Origin: Termitomyces sp. T153 | Taxonomy: Eukaryota > Basidiomycota > Agaricomycetes > Agaricales > Lyophyllaceae | Assembly: GCA_018296165.2 (NCBI GenBank) | Contig: JACKQL020000183.1 | Span: 1-64,000, forward strand | DNA: 64,000 nucleotides | Reading direction: 5' to 3' | Shown: piece by piece, positions 32,747-44,260 of the stretch | How the letters are laid out: the number at the start of each line of letters is the position of its first letter | Numbering within the stretch: position 1 is the stretch's first letter | Translations under genes and position numbers: made by a program | The notes under the pieces: model-generated | Seen by the model: only the letters and a program-made list of their open reading frames with translations | Databases searched by the model: none | What the model was told of the DNA's origin: nothing

Positions 32747-34264
32747 TCATGGTTGTGTCAAAAAACACCTGAGGCATGAAAAACAGTGTCCAATAGATTG
32801 CATTTGGCCTTTTTCATCCCTGCAGACTATCTGGCACCTTTCATACATAGTCAAATGATAGTATACATTTATTAAAGCTGTATATTGTCCATCATGTGAG
32901 GTGCAGATAAGGGGGGGGGGCAGGAGAGGACATGATTGTGTACATATAAGAATCATCAGTGTCTTCATCCCTTATCTCCTCATCACTCATATGTTCCATG
33001 TATGGAAGTCCTGTGACAGTTTTTGGTTTGGCTACTAAGGCCATTGCAGAGGTAAGTGTCTTTGTAGTTTTTGGGTCAGGCCATGAGTTTGAGGCCTTCA
33101 TAGGGCAAGTGTCTGGGTTTCCTGGGTGATTGCAGTAGAAGGTATGGCATCACATGCAGCCTTGGTGTTTGGAGAGTAGCTTCTTCTCTTTGTTGATGAG
33201 TTTTGACAGCATGATTTGAGGGGTTGTGGTCCCCAAGACATTTGGAGAGGTGCTGCTGGCATGGGACAATGGCTCAGAAATTCATTCAATCAACAGTTTG
33301 CATTTCACAACCTTGTGTCTGTGCTTGATCCTCTGCTAACTCCTCATCTAGCTCAGTGACCTCAGTAATCCACTCCACAAGCTCCATGGTACCCCTCAGT
33401 TTCCTTGCATTGACTCTCCACTGTGAATCAGAACACACGTGCAATTTGAAGTGGGCTTTGATTGTAAGGTCAGTCAATGCATGTTCTGATCCTGTGTTCT
33501 TGAGTCAGGCATTGAGGTTTTGAATATAGACATTCCAGTTGGTGAAGGACATGCCTTCCTGGAAGGAGGTGAAGATTGAATCTCGCACCTTGGGTTGCCA
33601 ATCATGTGGCAGTGCAAATCTCTGGAACTCCTCGAGGTATTTGTCGAGAGTCATGGCATCAATGCGTGACTGGTTGGTATGGTACCAAGCCACAAAGTGA
33701 GGTTTGAGCATCCTGTCAGCCACAAAAGCTACAATCTTATCTGATCTCTTTCTTGAGTGCTTCTTGTATTGGTGGCATGCGATTGACCATTGTTGGAAAA
33801 TGTTATTGTCCATGCGGCCCTGGGTGAGCATGGGGCAGTCTTTCAGCTTTGCCACCTTTACTTTGGCAAGGAGGCATTGTTTGTCTGTGTCGACATGAAA
33901 CAGAAGTGTTGAAGACATTATATGATGATTTTGATTGGCAGTGATATGCAATAAGCAATAGGCGCCGAGTAACCTGGTTACAGGGTTGTTTTAATGGGTA
34001 GGGGCGAAGTCATCCGAAGATGACGATGACCTGGAGTCACTGGCAGTGGGGCTGGGTGATACCGCTAGGTGGAGAGCAGCCAATGTCTCAGCTTCACTGG
34101 TGGTGGGGGATGACTCCTCTTTCAGTTCCTTCTTTGGTGGAGGAGAGCTTGAAGGTGAGGGAGTGGATGGAAGCGTGCCCGGCAAGGCTATAGGAGGTTG
34201 TTGCTGCTTTGACGCTTGTCTAGTGGTCGCGGGGGTAGGCGTAGACGGTGGGCGACGACTATAA
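32747..34264 (-). pseudogene. Gag-like gene remnant F
   Basis: Minus-strand blocks are collinear. A Ser/Pro-rich N terminus (34,264-33,991; PSTPSPSSSPPPKKELKEE) comes first. Frame 33505-33951 is capsid-like: LLAKVKVAKLKDCPMLTQGR, then WSIACHQYKKHSRKRSDKIV and WHTNQ-type text leading to YLEEFQRFALPHDWQPKV. A third block (33286-33477) is a helical, acidic region. Blocks near 33,100-33,200 give a CxxC...H...C arrangement across two frames, and 32892-33101 ends it with MKASNSWPDPKTTKT and an acidic tail. Stops separate the blocks. I recognise the general type as a gag-like protein of basidiomycete retroelements, but no pol is attached. CpG content falls from right to left. Confidence 0.55.
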
Positions 34265-34357
34265 GACAGTTTGGAAAATTTTTTATCATTGTCAAAAAAA
34301 AAGTGAAAGACTGCTAGTATACAGCCTCACTATGATTTTAATGACAGGATAAAAATT

Positions 34358-34460
34358 CCCTTCGTTTGCCAGTAGTTAGAATACAAAAATATATGTGCGT
34401 AATTGTCTCATGTTACTCACCTTCGTTTGCCAATAGTTAGAATGAGCAAACGAAGGTGAG
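34358..34460. repeat. Duplicated 23-base motif, the second copy closing a 15-bp inverted repeat
   Basis: CCTTCGTTTGCCAGTAGTTAGAAT (split here as CCTTCGTTTGCC and AGTAGTTAGAAT) occurs at about 34,359-34,382, and again with one change at 34,419-34,442. The second copy forms a perfect inverted repeat: CTCACCTTCGTTTGC (34,416-34,430) and its reverse complement at 34,446-34,460 with a 15-base loop. It could be the end of a small DNA transposon or a regulatory hairpin. Confidence 0.85.
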
Positions 34461-35178
34461 AAGGAAAACCTTTTTGGGACGGCCCTCATGTGAGTGTGTC
34501 GCAACGATCGTTGATGTGCCGCCTTGTGTGACGCAGGGGTGAGACTTGCGTCATTGAACGTCGTAAGTTGTCGTCAAGCTTACACTAATACACTTTCTGT
34601 TAGGAATATATGTATAACCCCTTTCTAGAGAAGAAACACTTGAGTGAGTTCTCAAGCTTTGTTCCAGGACTCATCACACACACACGCATCTTAAAGAAAC
34701 AATATAACAACAGCAAAGCATGCATGTGTACAAATATATAAGTTAAAAACATGAAGGTATGGAGGCAATTGGTAAGGAAAGGCAAGGCGAGAGGTAAGGG
34801 ATTCGCATATACATGTGAATCTCTACAGCAAAGAAGTGGATGATGTATGGCTGATAAGAATTGAGAAGGGGGAGAATGATAACGAGAATGGAATTGAGAA
34901 ATGGAAATGGAGAATAACGACGGAATGAGTGACATGAACGAGGGCACGAAGGCAGCCAGATTGGGGATTTTCGTGCATTAAAAGGTCGGATGTTGATATG
35001 GACAAGTGTTCACGGCAGAGGGGCAGGTCCCATCGAGTTTTTGCACGTCATTCAGCCTTGGTTTGACGTACACGACCAGCTCCATCTACCATCTGCCATC
35101 TCATGGCTTTTCAATTCATCCTGCCCGGCCCTCCTCTCCCTCTACCCCCTGCCCATCAACAAGACCCTCTCCCAACAC
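34461..35178. other. Intergenic DNA without a supportable gene
   Basis: CpG-normal host DNA. ORFs present on both strands overlap and lack motifs. It lies downstream of the membrane-protein gene at 35,179-36,570. Confidence 0.5.
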
Positions 35179-36570
35179 TCACCGCCTCTCATTAGCCGGA
35201 ATACTATCATACGTCGGCGGAATCTCCTCCGCCACCTCCTCATGCACCTCCTGAACAACCCGTCCCCCATCCCTATGCACAATGAGCGGTCTCCCCGCTC
35301 CCGCTCCATTTCTCCCCGCCCCACTCCCACCCACCCCATCAGAATCAGGATTCGCCAACGACATCCCACCCCTCACACTAGCCCCAAATGCCTCACGCTC
35401 TTTTGCAATCACACTCGCAGTCCTTGTTCCCGAGACCGAGTTCGAGAGGGCCATCCCATGGCTCGATACACTCGCGGCTCACTGTGCAGCAGCCCCTGCC
35501 CCGGCAGAGACGGGGTATGCATTCAAGTTGGGGTATGCACCAATGTTCTGTGCATACGCGCTTCCGGCCTCCAAGCTCGACATGGGGCTTGCAGATGGAT
35601 TGGGGAAATACGCGGATCCAGACCCCAAACCTGGGTCAGAGGGCCTCATGCTTGGCGTGTATGATCCATGCCTGTTCCTGTTCCCATGACCATGCTGACT
35701 CTGGCTCATAACATACGCAGTGCCTACGCCCGCTGCACCCACACCCGCAACCATGCCTAGATCCGCAGTCCTCAACTCCTGCTGCCATTCATGCTCCGGC
35801 ATGTATTGGAACGGCGTGACAACGCCACCGACACCCGTTCCCAGTCACCCGCCCATGCCATCGTCGCCGTCTCGGGGAGAGAGATGTGAGGTGCAGTGGG
35901 AACGACGTGTGCGGGGTCAAAGTTCCATTGAAGAGGTATTTTTTGCAGTTGCGGCGGTGTCTGCGGATTAGAAGGATGGTTAGGAGCATGAGGATGGTGA
36001 GGCCGACTACACCTGTGAGTCATATAAGTAGGAGAAGGATCAGAATCTGTTTGAGGGGCGCAGGGTTTCGGGAGGAGAGGACAGAGAGCTGGTTGAAGAG
36101 GTTTCGCTCGAGCTTGTGGTCGCAGTTGAAGTGGGTGGCGTCAAGTTGCTCGTGCTAGAAGGAGGAGCAACGCTGGACGTCGTCGTTTTTGTAGAAGTGA
36201 GAATAGAGTCAGAAGTCTAAATCTGCGAGACGGGTGGGAGGGGGACAGAAAGAGAGAAGACAAAGACAAAGACGATATTAGAATTGAAAGATGAGAGCAC
36301 CTTGATGGGACAAGGCCAGCAGACTGAGACGAGCTCAAGAGATCTCAGTAGATGAAGAGGATGGACTTGAACTCATGGCTGCACTTGCTCGCGCTGGAAG
36401 GTCGAGAACTTTAAGATTTTGATATAAGAAAAAGGCACAAGCCGTTGTCGCACTGATCGCAGATTTTCTCAAGCTCACAGTATAATACGGGCTCCACATT
36501 TCAGTGTCATTGTGCAACAAGAATGGATAGAACACGAATCAAAGCCAAGTAGCGGGTCGCGTTTCCCCGC
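35179..36570 (-). pseudogene. Ser/Thr-rich single-pass membrane protein, broken
   Basis: Read on the minus strand: a start region with MSSSPSSSSTEIS (near 36,375); a Ser/Thr-rich ectodomain preceded by a CTCGCAG acceptor (36,046-36,216; SILTSTKTTTSSVAPPSS and related text); a hydrophobic span VVGLTILMLLTILLIRRHRR (about 36,013-35,950) ending in a basic stop-transfer; then a cytoplasmic tail with NFDPAHVVPTAPHIS, a Gly/Ala/Tyr-rich stretch, and a C-terminal EIPPTYDSIPANERR. This is the common layout of basidiomycete surface or wall-sensor-like proteins. A TGA at 35,479, where CGA would fit, and phase changes around the membrane span break it. Introns other than the one noted cannot be fixed. 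Confidence 0.5.
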
Positions 36571-37041
36571 TACGGAGTTCGAATGACCGGCAGTTGCCAG
36601 GGCTTCGTCACCTCTGGAGAGCAACGAGTTGTAACGTGGTTTGTTATAATGGGACAGGGTAGTCCAATCTGGCTTTCTCGTTGTGCAATTTCATTCGGCG
36701 TTTTCCATTCAGAACCGTTACAGAAGTCTGGTAACTGCGTATATATGTTACGTCTCGCATCGTGTTCATGTTCAGGCTCACTCTATACTTCTTTTCATCG
36801 CTCAAGCTCGCCTACCTCCACCACCAGAACTTTGACCTATGACACCTTCCGATTGACTTCAAGTTTGGCTCTGTCCGATCTTGTTTCAAACACCTGATAG
36901 TGGCTGAAACGTACTTTTCTTCTCACTCGAGATACAAGGTTATTATCCTCATATCAATCCGCTCCGTCATCGCACTCCCACCGCCCCTCCCAGAAGAATG
37001 TTGGTAGGATCTCCTCCACATGCACCTTTCTGACAACTCAT
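36571..37041. other. Spacer between the two membrane-protein genes
   Basis: No gene recognised; CpG-normal. It probably holds the promoter of the left gene and the 3' end of the right gene. Confidence 0.4.
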
Positions 37042-38328
37042 TCAGTACTGTGGCTGAAGACACTCGCGGCTCGCTGGACTGTTGCCCTGTGCATATGCGC
37101 TACCACCCTTCAAGCTCGATACGGCTTTGCGAATGGGCTGGAGGTATGATGGGCTGGAGGTATGGTGATACAGACCCAAACCGGGTTGGAGGAGTTCATA
37201 CTTGGGGTGTATGTTATCTGTGCCCGTGTTGACTGCGCTTTCGCCCATACTAACCGATTCATCGTGTATGTCCCCAGCTGACATCCGCAGTCCTCAGCCC
37301 CTGCCCATTTGGCACTCCGGCACATACTCGAATCGCCGCGGCGCCTGGACTGGGCTGCCCATCCATGTATTGTCGCCGTCGTCACCGTCTCCATGATCGG
37401 ATGAGGGGATATGCGGTGTGGTTAGGGGAACGACGTGTGCGAGGTCATCAAAGTTGCTGTCGAAGACGCATTTTTCGCGGTGGTGGGTATAAGTGTGAGG
37501 AGAGTGAGGAGGGCGAGGCCGACTATTCCTGCAAAGAAGAGAATGGGGGATCAGTATGTGTGAAAGGTGGAGGAGAGGAGATGGCAAACCATTGACGATG
37601 GTCGACAAGCGTTGGAGGCAGGACTTTTTATGTCTGGATGACACTAGTGAATACTTGTCCAGTGTGTACTTCGAGTTTGAAAATTCTTGAAGTTGATGGG
37701 GCGCAGGAACTATGTCTGAACTGTTCGAGTACGATGGGGATGTCAGAGAATTATAAGGTCAAAGAGGCAGAGACAGATCGTTGAAGAACTTTTCGACGGT
37801 GAAGAGGATAGACTCGGGCTCATGGCTATGATTTAAGTGGATTTCAAGAGCGGACGTTGTTGTAGCTGCAGAAATAACAATGAAATCGATAGGTAACACT
37901 GCACGAAAAATCAGCCAGACTCAAAAAGTCCTGGAAGAAGTCGTTCTAGATCAGAAGTCAGATGGATTGATGTAATGAAGAACATGCCTAACGATTCACA
38001 TCGTCGACGCCTCGGTACTATAGTGGATGTGGAGGACGTCGAAGGAGTGCTTCAAGCTGCATGACAAGCTAGCAGGACTTGTAGAACGCTGAAGAAAACT
38101 ATGGTGAGGAGCGAACCTCGGGATGGGTGGGATTGTGAAATATCGCTGTAGAAAAAGAAAGTCAGGCGCAGGTGCAACGAAGACGTTGGACACATTCAAC
38201 AGATAGTGATAAGGGTAAGAAAGCCATGGCACGTGGACGTATCGAGACATCATAAGCTCAAGCGCCGACCAAGAACCGCATTGCAAACTATATAGCCAAG
38301 CATGTGCATTTCGGGGATCATCTCTCAC
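37042..38328 (-). pseudogene. Second Ser/Thr-rich membrane-protein gene, paralogue of the left neighbour
   Basis: The same pieces recur in the same order: a TTTGCAG acceptor followed by GIVGLALLTLLTL (membrane span near 37,530), DSNFDDLAHVVPLTTPHIPSS (compare NFDPAHVVPTAPHIS), FEYVPECQMG, HPKYELLQPGLGLYHH and KAVSSLKGGSAYAQG (compare PMSSLEAGSAYAQN). At DNA level ACACTCGCGGCTC is shared at the equivalent place. The membrane span and the tail are in different frames, and the tail ends early, so this copy is also broken. The N-terminal part (37,640-38,328) is not recognisable. Confidence 0.45.
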
Positions 38329-38329
38329 A

Positions 38330-39441
38330 TTCCGCTCGCCATCCTAGCCTTCACTTCACGAAGTCCGTAATACAGATTTGTCTCCGTCCCATTTATTATG
38401 TTTTCCTACTGGATAAACACGTCAAGAGTCAAGTTATTTTCTGCAGAAAGACTCTTGGCAATGAGTTAGCACTGGGTGCACCTTTGTCGTCTCCACGCCG
38501 AGTTCTTATGTTTCGAAACACTCGTGAGGCCACAGCGGGCCATCCTTTGTGACTCTTCCAAGTGTTTCGCATTGTCTGACACCATGTTACTTATGATCTG
38601 GATCCGCCGGTCCGATAAGCAATCTTGAATGGTGTCTGACCATGTTCGAGGTTTTGTGAACTGCGATCGAAAGGCGTAAGCGCTACTAGATGTGGGTGGG
38701 TGGGTGATATGACAACTAAGCAGACTTAGCGAAGAGCTTTGGAAGGTGCACTTTCCTCCTTATAAATCCCACGAGTAATCTACGTCCGAGGCCGACGTTT
38801 TGAAGATGGGTCGGCCATGTCCCTGCTTGAATCAGGTATATATCCCCGAGGTGCATCTAGAAGAAAGGTGAGTGTTCTTTATATAAAGGGATACTGGACC
38901 TCTGTGCTCATTGCACTGTGCGCCACAGAAGACAACAGGCCGCAACATGTCCAGCTAGGATATTTGGGAAAGAAAGAGCCATCGATGCGGTCCATCCAAC
39001 CACAGCACGGCGACGGCATCGACGAGAACAAAAAACCAGGTCCATCAGACCGCCATGTCAGTACTAGTTTGGTTGTTTAGTCCGTGTACCAAATCAAATC
39101 TACGGTCCACAATAACCACAGCACAGAGTTCAGCAGGTAGAGTGGCGTCGATAATGCTTTGCAAACTCTATCTGACCATCGATCACGCCTTGCAAACTCA
39201 ATATTCATGGTTACTGAGAAAAAGTATGATGAGAAAAATTGATCTGAGAAGAGGAGTCCGACAATGATACAAGACTTCTCAGGCCTCGTGCATCAACAGA
39301 TAGAAGCACCATCTCCACAGCAATTCCGTAACCGTGGAACGGCATGGAATCTTGTCGAACAATAGGACATCACAATCAAGCGTGAGATAACTTGACATCC
39401 TATCATTGGAACGGACTCCAACGGCTCTCTCACATACCACC
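38330..39441. other. Upstream region of the NLR gene
   Basis: CpG-normal, no supported gene. A TATAAAT at 38,761 is followed by a short ATG-led stretch ending at a GTATAT donor-like site (38,805-38,836), which could be a non-coding or upstream exon, but nothing confirms it. Confidence 0.4.
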
Positions 39442-42400
39442 ATGTCCAATCCTCAGAAATCCAAGCGTCGTGCTCTTAAGAAAATGCTTCATAGTGTTGC
39501 AGACCGGTTCTCTGCTGCAAGTCGTACTCCAATGCCTCTCCCTCCGCGAGGCAGCAATGCCAATGTGCACGATATAGGATCAAATGGGACGCGAGTATTG
39601 GACGCCAGAGCGTCTAACGCAACTGCATTCACCGACTCGTCTCCTGGGTTTGAATCGGGAAACAGTGCCAGCAGCCAACCTCCCGTTGTATTAAGCCCAA
39701 CAATCGGTCATGGTGAGCACATTCAAACTTCACGACCGTGGATTAAATTTGAGCATGTTCCATTGCGCACAAAGCAGATGCTCAGGTAGGCGTGAGGGAT
39801 CATGCCGAACCGGGTAACTATAACAATATCATCCATTGTGCAACTGTTTTGATGCCTTCACAGGATCGGGAGGAATCAGAGTAGATGTACCTCAGATAAA
39901 TTTGACTCCCACTGACAATGGACAAGGTAAGGAAGCCAGTATCGAGTAGTCAATGTGAAACATGATTTTTCTTTCAGATCATCTTGCAAAATCCGCTTGG
40001 CATGGCATGCAGATGGTGCTCAAGAAGGTTGAGAAGGTGCTGGAAGGCACCCCTCTCAGGACACCTATTGCTGCTGTCAATGTTCTCATTGACCTTGGAA
40101 ATGTATGCCCTCATCACCTTCTTTGTCTGCTTTCTACAATCTAACATCAACTCTAGGCCTTTTCTGGAAACAAAGATGCACTGCAGGATCTCTTTACTCA
40201 GACTGCAAGACGTCTTGAAGTTGTCAACTCAGGATTGATGGAAATAGATAACAAAGAAACCAAGTTCAGAGCAATAAGTGAGGAATTTGTACAGTGAGCA
40301 TAGCATTTATGCTAGAACGTTGAATTTCTGATGATGTGTAGGTCACTCATCAAGAAGATTCTTGAGCTGAAGGCAATGTCTGAGACATCAACATGGAAAA
40401 AGATCTTGGAAAATGAACAAGACAATGTCAAGGTTCAAAGGATATTCAAACAGATTGACAAGGAGACGGAGAATTTCATTGTATGTGACTTATACAGTGT
40501 GCAGTGTAGAAGTGCTGACAATGGAATACTCTGTTAGCTTCAAATGAACTTCAACATTGACAGAAATATAGGTTCTTTGCATGATTTTGTTTCTGTATGT
40601 TCCTCTAATGATTTGATCAGTGTCTTGCTCATTTCTAACCTAGCGGCTTGAACTGCACAATTTGCATCACTCTAATAGAGCACCATATGATGCTATTCTC
40701 ACTGATGCTACTGTAGTTCGTGTACCCTGTATTGAGGGAACACGTGTAAAAATACTCAAACAGCTATATGAGTGGGCAGAGGATTCTTCACCCACCAGCC
40801 CACAGGTCTTCTGGATAAATGGTCCAGCTGGATCTGGAAAGTCAACTATTGCCTGCTCAGTAGCAGAACACTTTGATGATAATAACAAAGGGTTAAATAT
40901 CTTGCAGGCCTCTTTCTTTTGTTCTCGACAGTTTGAAGACACAAGAAGCAGGGCCAACATCATTCCTACATTGGTCTATCAGCTTGCTCATCATTCCAAG
41001 TCATTTTTACAGTCTCTTTGTGCTGTGAACAAGCTTGACTCAGTTAACAAACTGGGTAAACAGATGAATGACCTCTTAGTTGAACCTTGGCAGCTCTCTA
41101 CTAGCACAGAATCTAGAACTCTACCTCCATATCTGGTGGTTATTGATGCCTTGGATGAGATTGATGGTCATGGAGGCTCAGAATTCTTGCAAGAACTCCT
41201 TTTGACCATTGAGAAGGGTGCCTTGCATGGTCTCAAATTTCTTGTCACAAGCCGGCCAGATCCTAACATAGTTCAACTTTGCAAATCCCTTTCATCTGAT
41301 GCTGTCTGTCATCTCTATGATGTGGATACAGATGAAGTGAATGAAGATATTCTGATATATCTCAAGGATAAGCTTCCTGCATTGGAGAATGAAATTGAAC
41401 TTGTCAGCCTCATGCAACAGGCAAATGGCCTTTTTATATATGCATCAACAGCAGTAAAATACATAAGTCCTAGAAGAGATTTGACAATTAAAAACCAAAA
41501 AAATAGAATGAAGCAGCTGTTGGACAGTTCTCTTAGTCAGCAACCTCATCATCCTGTAAAAGCAACTTTACAAATTGATATGCTGTACAGTCAGATTCTC
41601 TATGAGGCATTTGCAAAACTTGAGAAAGATGAAATTCAAGCTCGCCTAGTTATTCTTTGGAATTTCCTCTGTGCAGAGGAGCGTATATCTCCTATTATAG
41701 CTGCAAGACTTGCAGGTTCTGATAATGAGGATGATCAGAAGGACATGGAGGAATGTGCAGAATACTTGATAGACAGTCTCCATGCTGTTCTTTATGCTAA
41801 AGAAGGCAAGGTCTTCTGGTACCATGCTTCATTTCCAGATTTTATTTTTACACCAGAACGCTTCAATACAACCAGTTCCATCATATCTAGCTTGTTCTGT
41901 AACATGGGTAGACACCACAGCGTTTTGGCTCATCAATGTTTCCAAATAATGAAGTCAGAGCTTTGCTTTAATATTTGTGGTCATCCATCATCATTCCTTC
42001 TTGATGAAGATGTACCTGAACTTGTAAATGAGGACAAGATCTCTAAAACTCTGAAGTACTGTTGTGTATATTGGAGCAGTCACTGGTCTGGTTGCATAGC
42101 CCAGGCTCAAGACATGCATGATCAAATCAATATTTTGTATGATGATTTACAGGATTTTCTCTTGCTTAAGATTCTGTTCTGGATAGAGGCTATGAATTTG
42201 CTTCAATGTGCACAAAAATGCAACTACATGTTGCAGCAAGTGAGGAAGTGCATTGAAGCAACAAGTCCTGATACTCTTGGAAGAGTATGGATGAATAATG
42301 ACAAGCAGCAGAATAGTCTCATTAATAATACTACTGAAGCAGCAAATTTTGCAATGTATTTCTCAAACAGCCCAACATGTTTATCAACACCACATCTATA

Positions 42401-43004
42401 TATATCAGTATTACCAACTTGGCATCATAGTGCTATTTCACAGAAGTGGAAGGAGCAATTTACTTCAGTTCCAGCTATTAAAGGGTCCAGAGGCCAGATA
42501 GGATTGATTAGTGAGATCAGGCAAAAGGCTGAAGTCATGTCTGTTGCATTTTCTCCTGATGGCACACACATTGTCTCTGGCTCTTGGGACAAGACTATCT
42601 ATGTGTGGGATTCTGCAACTAGAGCTGAGCTGTTGCATCTGACTGGCCATACAAGTGATGTTAATTCTGTTGCATTTTCTCCTGATGGCACACACATTGT
42701 CTCTGCATCTTTGGATGGCACTATCTGTGTGTGGGATTCCTCAACTGGAGCTGGGCTGCTTCAGCTGACTGGCCATAAAGAGGGTGTCAATTCTGTTGCA
42801 TTTTCTTCTGATGGCACACACATTGTCTCTGGCTCTTGGGACAAGACTATCTGTGTGTGGGATTCCTCAACTGGAGCTGAGCTACTGCAGCTCACTGGAC
42901 ATACAGATTGTGTCAATTCTGTTGCATTTTCTCCTGATGGCACACACATTGTCTCTGGCTCCCAGGACAAAACAATCTCCATGTGGGATTCCTCAACGTG
43001 CTAA
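39442..43004 (+). CDS. NACHT-WD40 protein (fungal NLR type), seven exons
   Basis: Exons inferred by frame and GT-AG sites: 39442-39712, 39864-39926, 39978-40102, 40157-40293, 40342-40480, 40538-40594, 40644-43004; introns of 151, 51, 54, 48, 57 and 49 nt; total 3,153 nt, 1,050 residues. The start ATG has a good context (CACCATG). Residues 1-90 are basic and Ser-rich. Residues about 110-270 are helical (NVLIDLGNAFSGNKDAL, QTARRLEVVNSGLMEID) and occupy the place of the effector domain. The NACHT domain has Walker A GPAGSGKST (324-332) and Walker B LVVIDALDEID (from about 428), then FLVTSRPDPN. A helical region with the family motif YHASFPDFIF follows. WD repeats begin near residue 894. Fungal proteins of this architecture act in non-self recognition and regulated cell death; that role is inferred. 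A frameshifting insertion ends the frame at 43,004 within the fourth WD repeat. Confidence 0.88.
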
Positions 43005-44260
43005 CACCACCCAACAACACAACCCAAACACCCCCAACAACACACAACCCAACTGACGAGCTGCTGCAGCTTACTGGCCATAAAGAGCGTATAAATTCTG
43101 TTGCATTTTCTCCTGATGGCACACACATTGTCTCTGGCTCACAGGACAAAACTATCCACATGTGGGATTCCTCAACTGGAGCTGAGCTGCTTCAGCTCAC
43201 TGGCCATGAAGATGGTGTAATTTCTGTTGCATTTTCTCCTGATGGCACACACATTGCCTCTGGCTCTTGGGACAAGACTATCTGTGTGTGGGATTCCTCA
43301 ACTGGAGCTAAGGTGCTGCAGCTCACTGGCCATACAGAGTGTGTCAATTCTGTTGCATTTTCTCCTGATGGCACACACATTGTCTCTGGATCTATGGACC
43401 ACACTATCTATGTGTGGAATTCCTCAACTGGAGCTAAGCAACTGCAGCTGACTGGCCATACAAGTGGTGTCAATTCTGTTGCATTTTCTCCTGATGGCAC
43501 ACACATTGTCTCTGGCTCTGAGGACAACACTATCCATGTGTGGGATTGTTCAACTGGTGCTGAGGTGCTGCACTTGACTGGCCATAAAAGTGTTATCTCT
43601 TCTGTTGCATTTTCTCCTGATGGCAAACACATTGTCTCTGGCGCATGCAACAACACCATTCGTGTGTGGGATTCCTCAACTGGTGCTGAGGTGCTGCAGC
43701 TTACTGGCCATACAATTGATGTCTGTTCTGTTGCATTTTCTCCTGATGGCACACACATTGTCTCTGGCTCATGGGACAGCACTATCTGTGTGTGGGATTT
43801 CTCAACTGATACTGAGCTGCTGCACCTGACTGGCCATACAAGTTGTGTCTGTTCTGTTGCATTTTCCCCTGATGGCACACACATTGCCTCTGGCTCATGG
43901 GACAACACTATCCATGTGTGGGATTGCTCAACTGGTGCTGAGGTGCTGCAGCTCACTGGCAATACAGCTGATGTCAATTCTGTTGCATTTTCTCCTGATG
44001 GCAAACACATTGTCTCTGGCTCATGGGACAAGACTATCTGTGTGTGGGACTCCTCAAGTGGAGCTCAGCTGCTGCAGCTGACTGGCCATACAAGTGCTGT
44101 CTATTCTGTTGCATTTTCTCCTGATGGCACACACATTGTCTCTGGTTCTTTGGACAATGCTATCCAGGTGTGGAATTTCTCACCTGGAGCTGATCTGCTG
44201 CACCTGACTGACCATACAGCTGATGTCAATTCTATTGCACTTTCCACTGATGCCCCACAC
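42531..44260 (+). repeat. Array of about 13 near-identical 126-bp WD40 units
   Basis: Each unit encodes 42 residues with the frame VNSVAFSPDGTHIVSGSWDK / TICVWDSSTGAELLQLTGHT. The DNA block GTTGCATTTTCTCCTGATGG recurs almost unchanged in nearly every unit. Differences cluster at a few codons (around SGSWDKT, CVWDSST and the residues before VNSVAF). A degenerate fourteenth unit closes the array. Fourteen blades would fill two seven-bladed propellers. Confidence 0.92.
42998..43060 (+). other. AC-rich frameshifting segment between WD units 4 and 5
   Basis: After GATTCCTCAAC the array should read TGGAGCTGAG then CTGCTGCAG. Instead there are 63 bases, mostly A and C (CACCCAACAACACAACCC and similar), before CTGCTGCAG. 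The net gain is 53 bases, which shifts frame and creates TAA at 43,002. It begins GTGCTAAC and ends ACGAG, so it looks intron-like, but removing GT...AG does not restore the frame. Confidence 0.85.

Noticed and set aside
42983..43060. A clean intron explaining the frameshift in the NLR
   Set aside because: GT at 42,998 with AG at 43,060, 43,069, 43,085 or 43,087, and an upstream GT at 42,983, all leave a phase error.
42531..44260. Regularly spaced repeats that could suggest a CRISPR-like array
   Set aside because: The 126-bp period is a 42-residue WD40 unit in an open frame; there are no unique spacers.
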